DNA from: Streptomyces griseoloalbus | Lineage (GTDB): Bacteria > Actinomycetota > Actinomycetes > Streptomycetales > Streptomycetaceae | DNA: 64,000 bases | Reading direction: 5' to 3' | NCBI GenBank assembly: GCA_014650015.1 | Contig: BMUD01000017.1 | Span: forward strand, 62,001 to 126,000 | In this document: one piece after another, positions 55,654-63,996 of the stretch | Layout of the letters: each line of letters starts with the position of its first letter | Numbering within the stretch: the stretch's first letter is position 1 | Made by a program: the position numbers and the translations under genes | The notes under the pieces: model-generated | What the model saw: the letters and a program-made list of their open reading frames with translations, nothing else | Database searches by the model: none | What the model was told of the DNA's origin: nothing

Positions 55654-55688
55654 TCGTAGGTGTGCGGTTGTCCGGACGCGGCGGCGGA

Positions 55689-57431
55689 TCAGCCGGCGTA
55701 GGGGTCCTGGACGGTGCCCGGGCGGGCGAGGAACTCGAAGTCGCAGCCGGTGTCGGCCTGGGTGATCTGTTCGTTGTAGAGCGCGCCGTATCCGCGCTCG
55801 TAACGGACGGGCGGCGCCGTCCACTGCGCCCTGCGACGCTCCAACTCCTCGTCGTCCACGTTGAGTTGCAGCAGGCGGTGCTCGACGTCGAGGGTGATGG
55901 AGTCCCCGGTGCGCACCAGGGCCAGCGGGCCGCCGACGTACGACTCGGGGGCGACGTGCAGGACACAGGTGCCGTAGCTCGTCCCGCTCATCCGGGCGTC
56001 GGAGATCCGCACCATGTCCCGCACCCCCTGCTTGAGCAGATGGTCGGGCAGCGGCAGCATCCCGTACTCGGGCATGCCCGGGCCGCCCTTGGGGCCGGCG
56101 TTGCGCAGGACGAGCACACTGTCCGCCGTGATGTTCAGCGCCGGGTCGTTGATGGTCCGCTGCATCTGCTTGTAGTCGTCGAAGACGACGGCGGGACCGG
56201 TGTGCCGCAGCAGATGGGGTTCGGCGGCGATGTGCTTGATGACGGCGCCGTCCGGGCAGAGGTTGCCGCGCAGTACGGCGACCCCGCCCTCGTCCGCGAC
56301 CGGGTTGTCCCGGGGCCGGATGACGTCGTCGTTGTGGACCTGCGCGCCGGCGATCTGCTCGCGCATCGTGTCGTGGGAGACGGTGGGCCGGTCCAGGTGG
56401 AGCAGGTCCGGGATCCGGGAGAGGAACCCGGGCAGACCGCCCGCGAAGTGGAAGTCCTCCATCAGGTACGTCTGTCCGCCGGGCCGGACGTTGGCCAGCA
56501 CCGGGACGGTGCGGGCGATGCGGTCGAAGTCGCCGAGGGTGAGCTTGACGCCCGCGCGTCCCGCCATGGCGATCAGGTGGATCACGGCGTTGGTGGAGCC
56601 GCCGAGGCCGAGGACGGTCGTCACCGCGTCCTCGAACGCGTCCGCGGTGAGGATGTCGCTCAGCTTCCGGTCCCTGTGCACCAGTTCGACGATGCGCAGT
56701 CCGGCCGCGGCGGCCATCCGGTCGTGCCCGGAGTCGACGGCCGGGATGCTGGACGCGCCCGGGACCGTGACGCCGAGGGCCTCGGCGGCGGCGGTCAGCG
56801 TGGACGCCGTGCCCATCGTCATGCAGTGGCCGGGCGAGCGGGCCAGGCCGCTCTCCAGTTCCTGCATCTCGCAGTCGCCGATGACGCCGGCCCGCTTGTC
56901 GTCCCAGTACTTCCACATGTCGGTGCCGGAGCCGAGGACCTCGTTGCGCCAGTGTCCGGGGAGCATCGGCCCGGCGGGCACGAACACGGCCGGCAGGTCG
57001 ACGCTGGCCGCGCCCATCAGCAGGGCGGGCGTGGACTTGTCGCAGCCGCCCATCAGCACCGCCCCGTCGACCGGGTAGGAGCGCAGCAACTCCTCGGTCT
57101 CCATGGCGAGGAGGTTGCGGTAGAGCATGGGCGTCGGCTTCTGGAAGGTCTCACTCAGGGTGGAGACCGGGAACTCGAGCGGGAAGCCGCCCGCCTGCCA
57201 GACACCCCGCTTGACGGCCTGCGCGCGGTCGCGCAGATGCACGTGACAGGGATTGATGTCGGACCAGGTGTTGAGGATCGCGATGACGGGCTTGCCCAGG
57301 TGCTCCTCGGGCAGATAGCCGAGCTGGCGGGTGCGGGCGCGGTGGCTGAAGGAGCGCAGTCCGTCGGTGCCGTACCACTGGTGGCTGCGCAGTTCCTCGG
57401 GCCGCTTGCGCCGCTCGTCGGGGACGCTCAT
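55689..57431 (-). CDS. IlvD/Edd-family dehydratase, L-arabonate dehydratase-like
   Basis: A 580-residue iron-sulfur sugar-acid dehydratase. Cys62 (INPCHVHL), Cys130 (MGGCDKSTPALLMG) and Cys203 (SPGHCMTMGTAS) fit the three cluster ligands of L-arabonate dehydratases. The magnesium-site DC in VIGDCEMQELE and the AGPMLPG block are also visible. Length matches arabonate and xylonate dehydratases better than IlvD involved in valine synthesis. It overlaps the DapA-like gene (ATGA), which would process its 2-keto-3-deoxy product. Confidence 0.88.
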   Translation of the reverse strand: MSVPDERRKRPEELRSHQWYGTDGLRSFSHRARTRQLGYLPEEHLGKPVIAILNTWSDINPCHVHLRDRAQAVKRGVWQAGGFPLEFPVSTLSETFQKPTPMLYRNLLAMETEELLRSYPVDGAVLMGGCDKSTPALLMGAASVDLPAVFVPAGPMLPGHWRNEVLGSGTDMWKYWDDKRAGVIGDCEMQELESGLARSPGHCMTMGTASTLTAAAEALGVTVPGASSIPAVDSGHDRMAAAAGLRIVELVHRDRKLSDILTADAFEDAVTTVLGLGGSTNAVIHLIAMAGRAGVKLTLGDFDRIARTVPVLANVRPGGQTYLMEDFHFAGGLPGFLSRIPDLLHLDRPTVSHDTMREQIAGAQVHNDDVIRPRDNPVADEGGVAVLRGNLCPDGAVIKHIAAEPHLLRHTGPAVVFDDYKQMQRTINDPALNITADSVLVLRNAGPKGGPGMPEYGMLPLPDHLLKQGVRDMVRISDARMSGTSYGTCVLHVAPESYVGGPLALVRTGDSITLDVEHRLLQLNVDDEELERRRAQWTAPPVRYERGYGALYNEQITQADTGCDFEFLARPGTVQDPYAG

Positions 57432-58336
57432 ATGGACCACCCCGCGGCGATCGCGGCGACCTCGGCGCGCTCGCTCTCCGGCAGCGTCCTGCTCGGCGGG
57501 CGGACCTCGCGGCGGCACAGGCCGAGGGAGGCGAGGGCCTCCTTGACGACGGTGACGTTGTTGGCGGAGCCGTTGCCGGCGCGCAGTTCCTCGAAGCGGC
57601 GGATCTGCTCCCACACCTTCATGGCGGTCGGGTAGTCGCCGGAGCGCAGCGCCTCGATCATGTTCAGCGAGACCGACGGGGCGACGTTGACCAGGCCCGA
57701 GGTGAAGCCGGTGGCGCCCGCGGAGAAGTAGGAGGGGGCGTACGGCTCGGCGAGTCCGGCGACCCACACGAACCGTTCGAGTCCCGCGTCCCGGGCGAAG
57801 GCGGCGAACCTCGACGCGTCCGGTACGGCGTACTTCACGCCGATGACGTTGGGGCAGGCGTCGGCGAGTTCGGCGAGGCGGGCTCCGGTCAGCTGCGCGT
57901 TGCGGATGTAGGGGACGACGCCGAGCTCGGGCACGGCCTCGGCGATCGCGCGGTGGTAGTCGACCCAGCCGCTCTGCGAGACGTAGGGGTGGACGGGCTG
58001 GTGCACCATCACCATCTGCGCGCCCAGCTCACGGGCGTGCCGCGCGGAGGCGACGGCGGTGGGCACGTCGTGGCCCACACCGACGAGGATCACCGAGCGT
58101 CCGCCGGCCTCCTCGATGGTCAGCTCGGTGACCAGGCGGCGCTCTTCGGGCGTCAGGGCGTAGAACTCGCCGGTGTTGCCGTTGGGCGTGAGGGTCGTGA
58201 TGCCACCGTCGAGGAGACGACGCAGCAGGGCCCGGTAGGTGCCGGGGTCGACCGTGCCGTCCTCGGCGAACGGGGTCACCGGGATCGCCACCACGTCGGC
58301 CAGGGCCGCCCGCTGGGTGTCGAACGTCGTTGTCAT
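57428..58336 (-). CDS. DapA-family aldolase/dehydratase (2-keto-3-deoxy-sugar-acid type)
   Basis: A 302-residue class I Schiff-base enzyme. The substrate motif is PNGNTGEFYAL (near residue 51), Tyr143 lies in VVPYIRNAQL and the lysine is K168 in VIGVKYAVPDAS. Family members include 2-keto-3-deoxyarabonate dehydratase and 5-dehydro-4-deoxyglucarate dehydratase. Coupled translation with the arabonate-dehydratase-like gene favours the former. The product, 2-ketoglutarate semialdehyde, could be oxidised by the enzyme at 34.8 kb. Confidence 0.85.
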   Translation of the reverse strand: MTTTFDTQRAALADVVAIPVTPFAEDGTVDPGTYRALLRRLLDGGITTLTPNGNTGEFYALTPEERRLVTELTIEEAGGRSVILVGVGHDVPTAVASARHARELGAQMVMVHQPVHPYVSQSGWVDYHRAIAEAVPELGVVPYIRNAQLTGARLAELADACPNVIGVKYAVPDASRFAAFARDAGLERFVWVAGLAEPYAPSYFSAGATGFTSGLVNVAPSVSLNMIEALRSGDYPTAMKVWEQIRRFEELRAGNGSANNVTVVKEALASLGLCRREVRPPSRTLPESERAEVAAIAAGWSI

Positions 58337-59028
58337 GCCTGACCGTCCTCTTTCTGGGCTTCCGGGGCGTCCCCGGTCCACGGGATGTCGAACCCCGCAT
58401 CGGGGAACGCCCGCCGCACGAACGACGCGATGTGCGAGTGCAGGGCGCGCGCCGCGCCGTCCGCGTCCCCGTCCAGGGCGAGCCGCAGGATCTCCCGGTG
58501 CTCGCTCGCCTCCCGGTCCCAGGAGGGATCGGCGGCCCAGGCGACGGCCGAGACGAGGGCGGCTTGGTCGCGGACCTCGTCGAGCATCCGGCCGAGCAGC
58601 GGGTTGCCGCACGGGACGTACAGGGCGCGGTGGAACGCCCGGTTGGCCAGGGAGCGTTCGGCGGTGTCGGTGGCCCCGTCGGCCCTGGTCAGCGCCTCGC
58701 GTGCGGCGTCGAGGGAGGCACCGCGCCGGACGGCGCGCTTGAGTGCCTCGGGTTCGAGGAGCAGCCGCACGTCGTAGACCTCGCGCGCCATGTCCGCGTC
58801 GACCATGCGCACCGTGACGCCCTTGTACTGGCTCATCACGACCAGTCCGGTGCCGGCCAGGGTCTTGAGCGCCTCGCGCACCGGGGTCTTGGACACCCCG
58901 AACTGTGCGGCGAGGTCGGTCTCGACCAGGGCCTGGCCCGGTGTGAACCGGCCGGTGAGTATGCGGCGTTTGATCTCCTCCAGCACGTACTGCGTGCGGG
59001 AGGGGATCGGCGTGGGCACAGAGGTCAT
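58333..59028 (-). CDS. GntR-family (FadR/FCD) transcriptional regulator
   Basis: A 231-residue GntR protein: N-terminal winged helix (YVLEEIKRRILTGRFTPG, VSKTPVREALKTLAGTGLV) and an all-helical FCD ligand domain with metal-type residues (EVYDVRLLLEPEALK, FHRALYVPCGNPLL, HREILRLALDGD). The ATG at 59028 is chosen; the longer frame runs through the repeat-rich control region. It heads the operon and overlaps the DapA-like gene, so it probably controls the sugar-acid genes in response to a pathway intermediate. Confidence 0.9.
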   Translation of the reverse strand: MTSVPTPIPSRTQYVLEEIKRRILTGRFTPGQALVETDLAAQFGVSKTPVREALKTLAGTGLVVMSQYKGVTVRMVDADMAREVYDVRLLLEPEALKRAVRRGASLDAAREALTRADGATDTAERSLANRAFHRALYVPCGNPLLGRMLDEVRDQAALVSAVAWAADPSWDREASEHREILRLALDGDADGAARALHSHIASFVRRAFPDAGFDIPWTGDAPEAQKEDGQA

Positions 59029-59040
59029 GCGCGCCTCTCG

Positions 59041-59095
59041 GATCTCGCGTATCTGATCTCGCGTATCGCGTCTCATATATGACGTACGAAGTACG
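59041..59095. promoter_or_regulatory. Direct and inverted repeats upstream of the GntR operon
   Basis: A tandem GATCTCGCGTATC (59041-59053 and 59056-59068) is followed by the palindrome CATATATG (59074-59081) and the inverted repeat CGTAC-GAA-GTACG (59083-59095). The cluster, within 70 bp of the regulator start, suggests autoregulatory operator sites and a promoter. From 59096 to 59478 I see no gene or clear signal. Confidence 0.45.
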
Positions 59096-59478
59096 ACGCG
59101 ATGACCGTAGGAGTGGCCCGAGGTTTCGTCAATGCTTCCGACAGGAGAAGTTGCCGTTGCTTCACACGGTGCGGGTGCGGCCCCGCCGGGCGGGGGCGGT
59201 GGGAAGGCACGCTCCCGCACACGGGACGACTTCGTTCGCAGTCGCGATGTCGTCGCTGCCGCGCCCGCGGGAGCACCGGACGGGAGCGCGGGTCAGGATG
59301 GCCAACGTGAGGCTATGAACAGCAGATTGGCGGCGTGACCGGCATGCGGACGGGAGATCCGTACGGCGATCAGCCGTTTCGGATCCGTGTGCCACCGCGA
59401 TGCGGCGAACACGGCGAAGCCCGCCGCACCCACACCTCGGCGCCCGGTCCGCCCGGAAGGGGCACAACGCGCGCGTCC

Positions 59479-59625
59479 ACGTCGGGCGGGCGCGGCGGGC
59501 TCGGGTGGGCGGGCTCGGGCGGGCGCGGGCGGGCTCGTGCGGGCGGGCGCGGCGGGCTCGGCGGGCGGGCTCGGGCGGGCTCGGGCGGGCTCGGGCGGGC
59601 GGGCGGGCGCGGGGGGCCGTGGAGC
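59479..59625. repeat. G-rich low-complexity repeat (GGGCGGGCTC-like)
   Basis: About 145 bp of imperfect GGGCGGGCTC / GGGCGCGGGC repeats, strongly G-biased on the plus strand with many GGG tracts. Frames across it give Gly/Arg/Ala-rich sequences in all registers with no typical gene start, so it is taken as non-coding. Confidence 0.8.
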
Positions 59626-59642
59626 AGCGGTGCGCTATGCGG

Positions 59643-59750
59643 CGACCGCTCAGGGGGCGGAGGCCGCTCAGGGGGCGGCGACCGCTCAGGGGGTGGAGGC
59701 CGTCCCCGCCCCGGAACGGGTCCGCTTCGCCCCGGAACGGGTCCGCTTTG
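59643..59750. repeat. Two short tandem repeats next to the TIGR03086 gene end
   Basis: CCGCTCAGGGGG occurs at 59646, 59664 and 59682 (18-bp period). CCCCGGAACGGGTCCGCTT occurs at 59709 and 59730 (21-bp period). The second pair contains CCGGAACGGG hairpins and lies just beyond the stop of the minus-strand gene, so it may act as its terminator. Confidence 0.75.
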
Positions 59751-59753
59751 GGC

Positions 59754-60341
59754 TCAGACGGAGCGCGTCCAGTGGGGGTCGCGCCCGCTCAGTCCGACCG
59801 CGCGGTCCAGGAGCGGGGCGTCGGGCGGGACGGGTACGACGGGGCCGAAGGCGCCGCGGTCGGCTTCCCCGGCCGCCGCGTCGAGGAAGTCGTGCACGAG
59901 GCGGAGCGCGGCGGGGTCGGGCGCGTAGTCCTGGCCGGTCGCGCGGGCCAGGTCCCAGCCGTGGATCACCAGTTCGTCGACGGCGACGGCGCCGGCGACC
60001 TCGCCCGGCAGGTCCACGCCCCCGGCCCGGGTCATGCCGGTCCAGGCGGCCGGGTCCCGCCACGCGTCGGCCAGTTCGTCGAGCGCCTTGGGCAGTTCCT
60101 CGCGCCAGCCGGGCCCGATGTCCGGCACGGCGGATCCCGGACTGGTGTCGGTGGTGACGCCGAGCTTCTTGCGCCCGGCATCACGGAAGGCGACGGCCAG
60201 TCCGAGAAGGTGCCCCAGTACGTTGCGTACCGCGTAGTCCGGGCAGGGCGTGCCGTCGGCCAGCAGTTCGTCGGGGACGCCTTCGGCGAGGCGCGCCACG
60301 ATCCGCGCCTGCGGTCCGAGGTCGAGGGCGGTGTCGGTCAT
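59754..60341 (-). CDS. TIGR03086-family protein (maleylpyruvate isomerase-like, mycothiol-dependent fold)
   Basis: A 195-residue DinB/MDMPI-like helical-bundle protein typical of actinobacteria. Blocks are PCPDYAVRNVLGHLLGLAVAF and AVDELVIHGWDLARATGQD, which carry the likely metal-binding His residues. Members may use mycothiol, but the reaction is unknown. It is divergent from the MFS gene. The ATG at 60341 is the natural start. Confidence 0.85.
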   Translation of the reverse strand: MTDTALDLGPQARIVARLAEGVPDELLADGTPCPDYAVRNVLGHLLGLAVAFRDAGRKKLGVTTDTSPGSAVPDIGPGWREELPKALDELADAWRDPAAWTGMTRAGGVDLPGEVAGAVAVDELVIHGWDLARATGQDYAPDPAALRLVHDFLDAAAGEADRGAFGPVVPVPPDAPLLDRAVGLSGRDPHWTRSV

Positions 60342-60513
60342 CGGTTGCCTCCCGTCGTTCTGTCCCGGGGCCGTGTCTCCGGGCGGTGCCTGCGGGCGGT
60401 GTCGCCCTGGAAGGCAGACCGATACGGGCCGCGGAACTCATCGCTCGCCCGTCCCCCGTCTAAGGCACGTGCCCGATCCGGGCGGACGGTCCTTAGCTCC
60501 ACGATGGCCAGGC

Positions 60514-61764
60514 ATGACGACCAAGAAAGCCGACAAGGCCGGCGGGACCGTGGCGCGCGTGGTGCGGGACCGCAACGCCGGGCTCTGTCTCGCCGGGGTG
60601 GTGATCTCGGGCTTCGGCACCTCCGCGCTGTGGCTCGCCTCCGGCGTGTGGGTGAAGGACCTCACCGGATCGGACGGCCTCGCGGCCCTGTGCATGCTGG
60701 CGATGTGGGCGCCCACCCTGGCCGGCCCGCTGCTGGGCACGCTCGCCGACCGGGTCCGCCGAAAGCCGCTGCTGATCGGCGCGAGCCTGCTCATGGCGGC
60801 ACTCCTGCTCACCCTCTGCGCCGTCGACTCACCGCGCGGCGTGTGGCTGCTGTACGCGGTGCTGTGCGTGTACGGCGCGGCGGGCGTCGTCCACGACGCG
60901 GCCGAGTCCGCGCTGATCGCCACCGCCGTGGACCGCTCCCTGCTCGGTGACTTCAACGGGCTGCGGATGACCGCCAACGAGGGCATGAAGCTGCTGGCCC
61001 CGCTGGCGGGCGCGGGCCTGTACGCCGCGTACGGCGGGGCGGGCGTGGCCCTCCTGGACGCGCTCACCTTCCTGCTCGCCGCGGTGGTGTACGCGTTCCT
61101 GCGCGTCCCGGGGGACCGTCCCGCGGCACCGTCGGGGAGCCGCCGGGCGCGGACCGCCGAGGGCGCCCGCTTCCTGTGGTCGCATCCGCGGCTGCGCCCG
61201 CTGGTGCGGGCGGGCGGTGCCACGATGCTGTGCGCGGGGCTGAGCGGGGCCCTCGTCTACGCCGTGGTCGACGACCTCGGTCACTCCCCCGCGTACGCCG
61301 GTGTGCTGTACGCCGTGCAGGGGGCGGGATCGGTGACCGTCGGACTGCTCTCCGGCCCGGCCCTGCGCCGCTTCGGCGCACGGCGCTTCGCGGCGTACGG
61401 CATCGCCCTGCTGGCCGTCGCGGTGGCGCTGCGCGCGGTGCCGGACGACGCGCTGGCGTGGGCGTGCAGCGCGGCGATCGGGGCGGGCCTGCCGGCCGTG
61501 CTGATCGCCGCGCTGACCGCGGTGCAGCACGAGACCCCGGGCCCGCTGCTGGGCCGGGTCACCGCCACCGCCAACACCGCGGTGTACACCCCGAACGTGC
61601 TCGGTCTGGCGGCGGGCGCGGCCCTGGTCGAAGTCGTCGACCACCGGCTGCTGCTGGCCGCCCTCGGATGCGCCCTGGCGGCGACGGCGACGGCCCTGCT
61701 GCACAGCCCGGCGAGCGCCGACCGCACCACCTCCGCATCCCCGTCCGACAACACCCCCACCTGA
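60514..61764 (+). CDS. MFS transporter (drug-exporter-like)
   Basis: A 416-residue major facilitator with about twelve helices. The loop 2-3 motif is visible in GPLLGTLADRVRRKPLLIGASL, and the central loop around residues 200-215 is basic (SGSRRARTAEG). It resembles enterobactin-exporter/macrolide-efflux-type actinobacterial MFS proteins. The ATG at 60514 is selected; the frame is open upstream. Its last about 20 codons lie in a sequence repeated twice more downstream. Confidence 0.87.
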   Translation: MTTKKADKAGGTVARVVRDRNAGLCLAGVVISGFGTSALWLASGVWVKDLTGSDGLAALCMLAMWAPTLAGPLLGTLADRVRRKPLLIGASLLMAALLLTLCAVDSPRGVWLLYAVLCVYGAAGVVHDAAESALIATAVDRSLLGDFNGLRMTANEGMKLLAPLAGAGLYAAYGGAGVALLDALTFLLAAVVYAFLRVPGDRPAAPSGSRRARTAEGARFLWSHPRLRPLVRAGGATMLCAGLSGALVYAVVDDLGHSPAYAGVLYAVQGAGSVTVGLLSGPALRRFGARRFAAYGIALLAVAVALRAVPDDALAWACSAAIGAGLPAVLIAALTAVQHETPGPLLGRVTATANTAVYTPNVLGLAAGAALVEVVDHRLLLAALGCALAATATALLHSPASADRTTSASPSDNTPT

Positions 61765-61949
61765 TGCGCCCGCCCGGCGTACCTCGTCCGGCGCCCAACC
61801 CCGGTCACAGCCCGGCGAGCGCGACCGCACCCCCTCCGCGCCCCCACGTGACGCAGCCGCCCGGCGCACCTCGTCGTCAGAGCCCGGCGAGCGCCGAGCG
61901 CACCGCCTCCAGATCCCCGTCCGACGCCAGCCCCGCGTGATACAGCCGC
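61703..61949. repeat. Three imperfect direct copies across the ends of two convergent genes
   Basis: A segment starting CA(C/G)AGCCCGGCGAGCG occurs at 61703, 61806 and 61878. Copies one and three match over about 70 bp, including ATCCCCGTCCGAC. Copies one and two share a later GCCGCCCGGCGCACCTCGTC-like part. Copy one encodes the MFS C-terminus, copy two is non-coding and copy three encodes (on the other strand) the C-terminus of the 387-aa protein. Confidence 0.75.
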
Positions 61950-63040
61950 AGTTCGGTGGCCCCCAGCCGGCGGGCCTCGGCCGCGTCCGCCGCGAGGGTG
62001 CCGGGGCTGCCGCCCATGCCGGAGACCACGGTGAGGTTGGCGGCGAGGACGGCGCCCCCGCGGCTCTCGCGCGCGAACGGCGTCAGCAGGCCGGCGCCCC
62101 CGGTGCAGGGCACGACCACACCGTCGGCGACGGAGAGGACGTGCGCGGGGTCGACGCCGGCGTTGGCGCCGCAGTGGTAGGAGACCGGGTCCGCGTGCAG
62201 CAGCACCTGGAACCCCTCGGGCGCGGCCTGCCGTACGGCCGTGACCGCCGCCTCCTGGAGCGTGCGGGCGGTGAGGTCGCGCCACGCGCGCGTCGCGTTC
62301 GCCGCAGTGGCGCCGAGGAGCTTCTCGACGCCCGCCCAGCCCCCGTCGGAGGGCGCGCCCCGCCACACGGGTTCCAGTGCGGTCCGTACGGCGGCGGCCA
62401 GTTCGCCGCCGTCCAGGCCCCGGGTGCCGTAGCCGTCACGGCAGGCCGGGCAGAAGCACAGGGACATCAGGTACTGCCCGGCGTCACCGAGCCCGACCCC
62501 GGCGATCTTGTCGTGGGCGTGCAGGTGGGCCAGCCCGTACCAGCCGAGGGACTCCAGCTCGGTGCCGCGCGCCCCGGGACGCACCGCCGCCTCGGCGGCC
62601 AGCTCCGTCAGGTACGCGCGCGTGGCGGGCTGCGCGATGCACGGCGCCCACGGGTAGCGGTCGCCGTAGGCGTTGACCACCGAGGTGTCGGGATGCTCGG
62701 CGCCCAGGCGGGAGTTGTGCGCGAGCACCACCCACGTGTGCACCTCCAGACCGGCGTCCGTCAGTGCGGCGGCGGCCTCGCCGAAGGCGTCGCCGGGCGC
62801 CCAGTCACCGGCCGGGTACGGGCGCAGGGAGCGGCCGGACCAGCGGTCGCCCGCCGGGTAGAGCACGGCCGCGTGTCCGGCGGTGACGATGCGGTGGCGC
62901 GGGTGGCGCGGGGTCAGCGCGCGCGTGGAGTGGTAGGCGGAGGCGAGCGTCACCTGCGCCGTGCCGAGCGCGGCGATCCGCGCGGGTGCCTCCGGGTCCC
63001 CGTTGACGTCCCAGGGGTAGACGAATGCCGACGCCTTCAC
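61877..63040 (-). CDS. Unassigned 387-residue protein coupled to KdgD-like gene
   Basis: I do not recognise a named family with certainty. The sequence begins KASAFVYPWDVNGDPEAPARI, has LEVHTWVVLAHNSRLGAEHPD, a Cys cluster SLCFCPACRDGYG, and ends in a segment with QVLLHADPVSYHCGANAGVD and AANLTVVSGMGGSPG. Alternating strands and helices with buried His/Asp suggest a TIM-barrel, possibly a glycoside-hydrolase-like fold. Its ATG overlaps the KdgD-like stop, which implies a role in the same sugar-acid pathway. Its C-terminus lies in a direct repeat. Confidence 0.7.
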   Translation of the reverse strand: MKASAFVYPWDVNGDPEAPARIAALGTAQVTLASAYHSTRALTPRHPRHRIVTAGHAAVLYPAGDRWSGRSLRPYPAGDWAPGDAFGEAAAALTDAGLEVHTWVVLAHNSRLGAEHPDTSVVNAYGDRYPWAPCIAQPATRAYLTELAAEAAVRPGARGTELESLGWYGLAHLHAHDKIAGVGLGDAGQYLMSLCFCPACRDGYGTRGLDGGELAAAVRTALEPVWRGAPSDGGWAGVEKLLGATAANATRAWRDLTARTLQEAAVTAVRQAAPEGFQVLLHADPVSYHCGANAGVDPAHVLSVADGVVVPCTGGAGLLTPFARESRGGAVLAANLTVVSGMGGSPGTLAADAAEARRLGATELRLYHAGLASDGDLEAVRSALAGL

Positions 63041-63996
63041 CGGTCCTCCTCGAGCAGTGCCTGTCCCCGCTCGATCAGCCGAGCGAGCTGCTTGACATGA
63101 TCCCCGCCCGGTTCGTGCAGCGGCGGCCGCACCTCCCCCACGTCGAGGCCGCGCATCCGTACCGCGGCCTTGACGAGGGACACGGCATAGCCGCGGCCCT
63201 TGTCGCGCAGTTCGACGAACGGCCGGTAGAAGCCGTCGATCAGCCGGTTCGCGGTGGCGTCGTCGCCGGTGCGGAAGGCGGTGTGGCAGGCGAGGGCGAT
63301 CTCGGGCGCGAAGCAGAACGCCGCGGACGAGTAGAGGGTGATGCCGATGCCACGGTAGGCGAGCTGGGTCAGTTCGGCGGTGGGCAGCCCGTTGAAGTAG
63401 AGGAAGTCCCCGGGGACCTCGGTGCGGACGGCACTGACGATCCGCTGCATGAGGTCGAGGTCGCCGAGGCCGTCCTTGAAGCCGATGATCCCCTCGGTGC
63501 GGGCCAGTTCGACGACGGTCTCCGGGGTGAAGACGGCGTTGTCCCGCTGGTAGACGATCACCGGCAGGGAGGTCGCCGCGGCCAGCTCCCGGTAGTGCCG
63601 CAGCAGTCCCTCCTGCGCGGCGCGGACCAGGTACGGCGGCATCGCGAGCAGCCCGTCGGCCCCGGCCCGCTCGGCCAGCCGGGCGTAGCGCACGGCGAGC
63701 GCGGTGCCGTAGCCGGCGCCGGCGACGACGGGGACGCGCCCCTCGGCGGCCTCCACGGCGGCCCGGACGCAGCCCTCGAACTCCTCGGGCGTCAGCGCGT
63801 GGAACTCACCGGTGCCGCAGCAGGCGAACACGGCGGCGGCACCGGCCTCCACGCCGCGCCGCACATGGAGCCGGTAGGTGTCGAGATCGACGGCGCCGTC
63901 GGGCCCGTAGGCGGTGACCGGGAAGAACAACGGCCCGCTGGGGATACGGAGTCGGGCGGCGAGAGGGGCTGGCGTCACAAGCTCTCCCAGGTCCAT
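63037..63996 (-). CDS. 5-dehydro-4-deoxyglucarate dehydratase (KdgD-like)
   Basis: A 319-residue DapA-family enzyme. It starts LRIPSGPLFFPVTAYGPDGAVD, has CCGTGEFHALTPEEF, Tyr149 in PVIVYQRDNAVF and Schiff-base K174 in GIIGFKDGLGDLD, all typical of 5-dehydro-4-deoxyglucarate dehydratases, which make 2-ketoglutarate semialdehyde from glucarate/galactarate intermediates. The start at 63996 is 4 bp from the window edge, so a longer start cannot be ruled out. It links galacturonate from pectin to the dehydrogenase at 34.8 kb. Confidence 0.87.
   Translation of the reverse strand: MDLGELVTPAPLAARLRIPSGPLFFPVTAYGPDGAVDLDTYRLHVRRGVEAGAAAVFACCGTGEFHALTPEEFEGCVRAAVEAAEGRVPVVAGAGYGTALAVRYARLAERAGADGLLAMPPYLVRAAQEGLLRHYRELAAATSLPVIVYQRDNAVFTPETVVELARTEGIIGFKDGLGDLDLMQRIVSAVRTEVPGDFLYFNGLPTAELTQLAYRGIGITLYSSAAFCFAPEIALACHTAFRTGDDATANRLIDGFYRPFVELRDKGRGYAVSLVKAAVRMRGLDVGEVRPPLHEPGGDHVKQLARLIERGQALLEEDR

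Noticed and set aside
59335-59928. Gly/Arg-rich plus-strand frames across the G-rich tract
   Set aside because: Open in several frames because of the repeat; no start signal, and they run antisense into the TIGR03086 gene.
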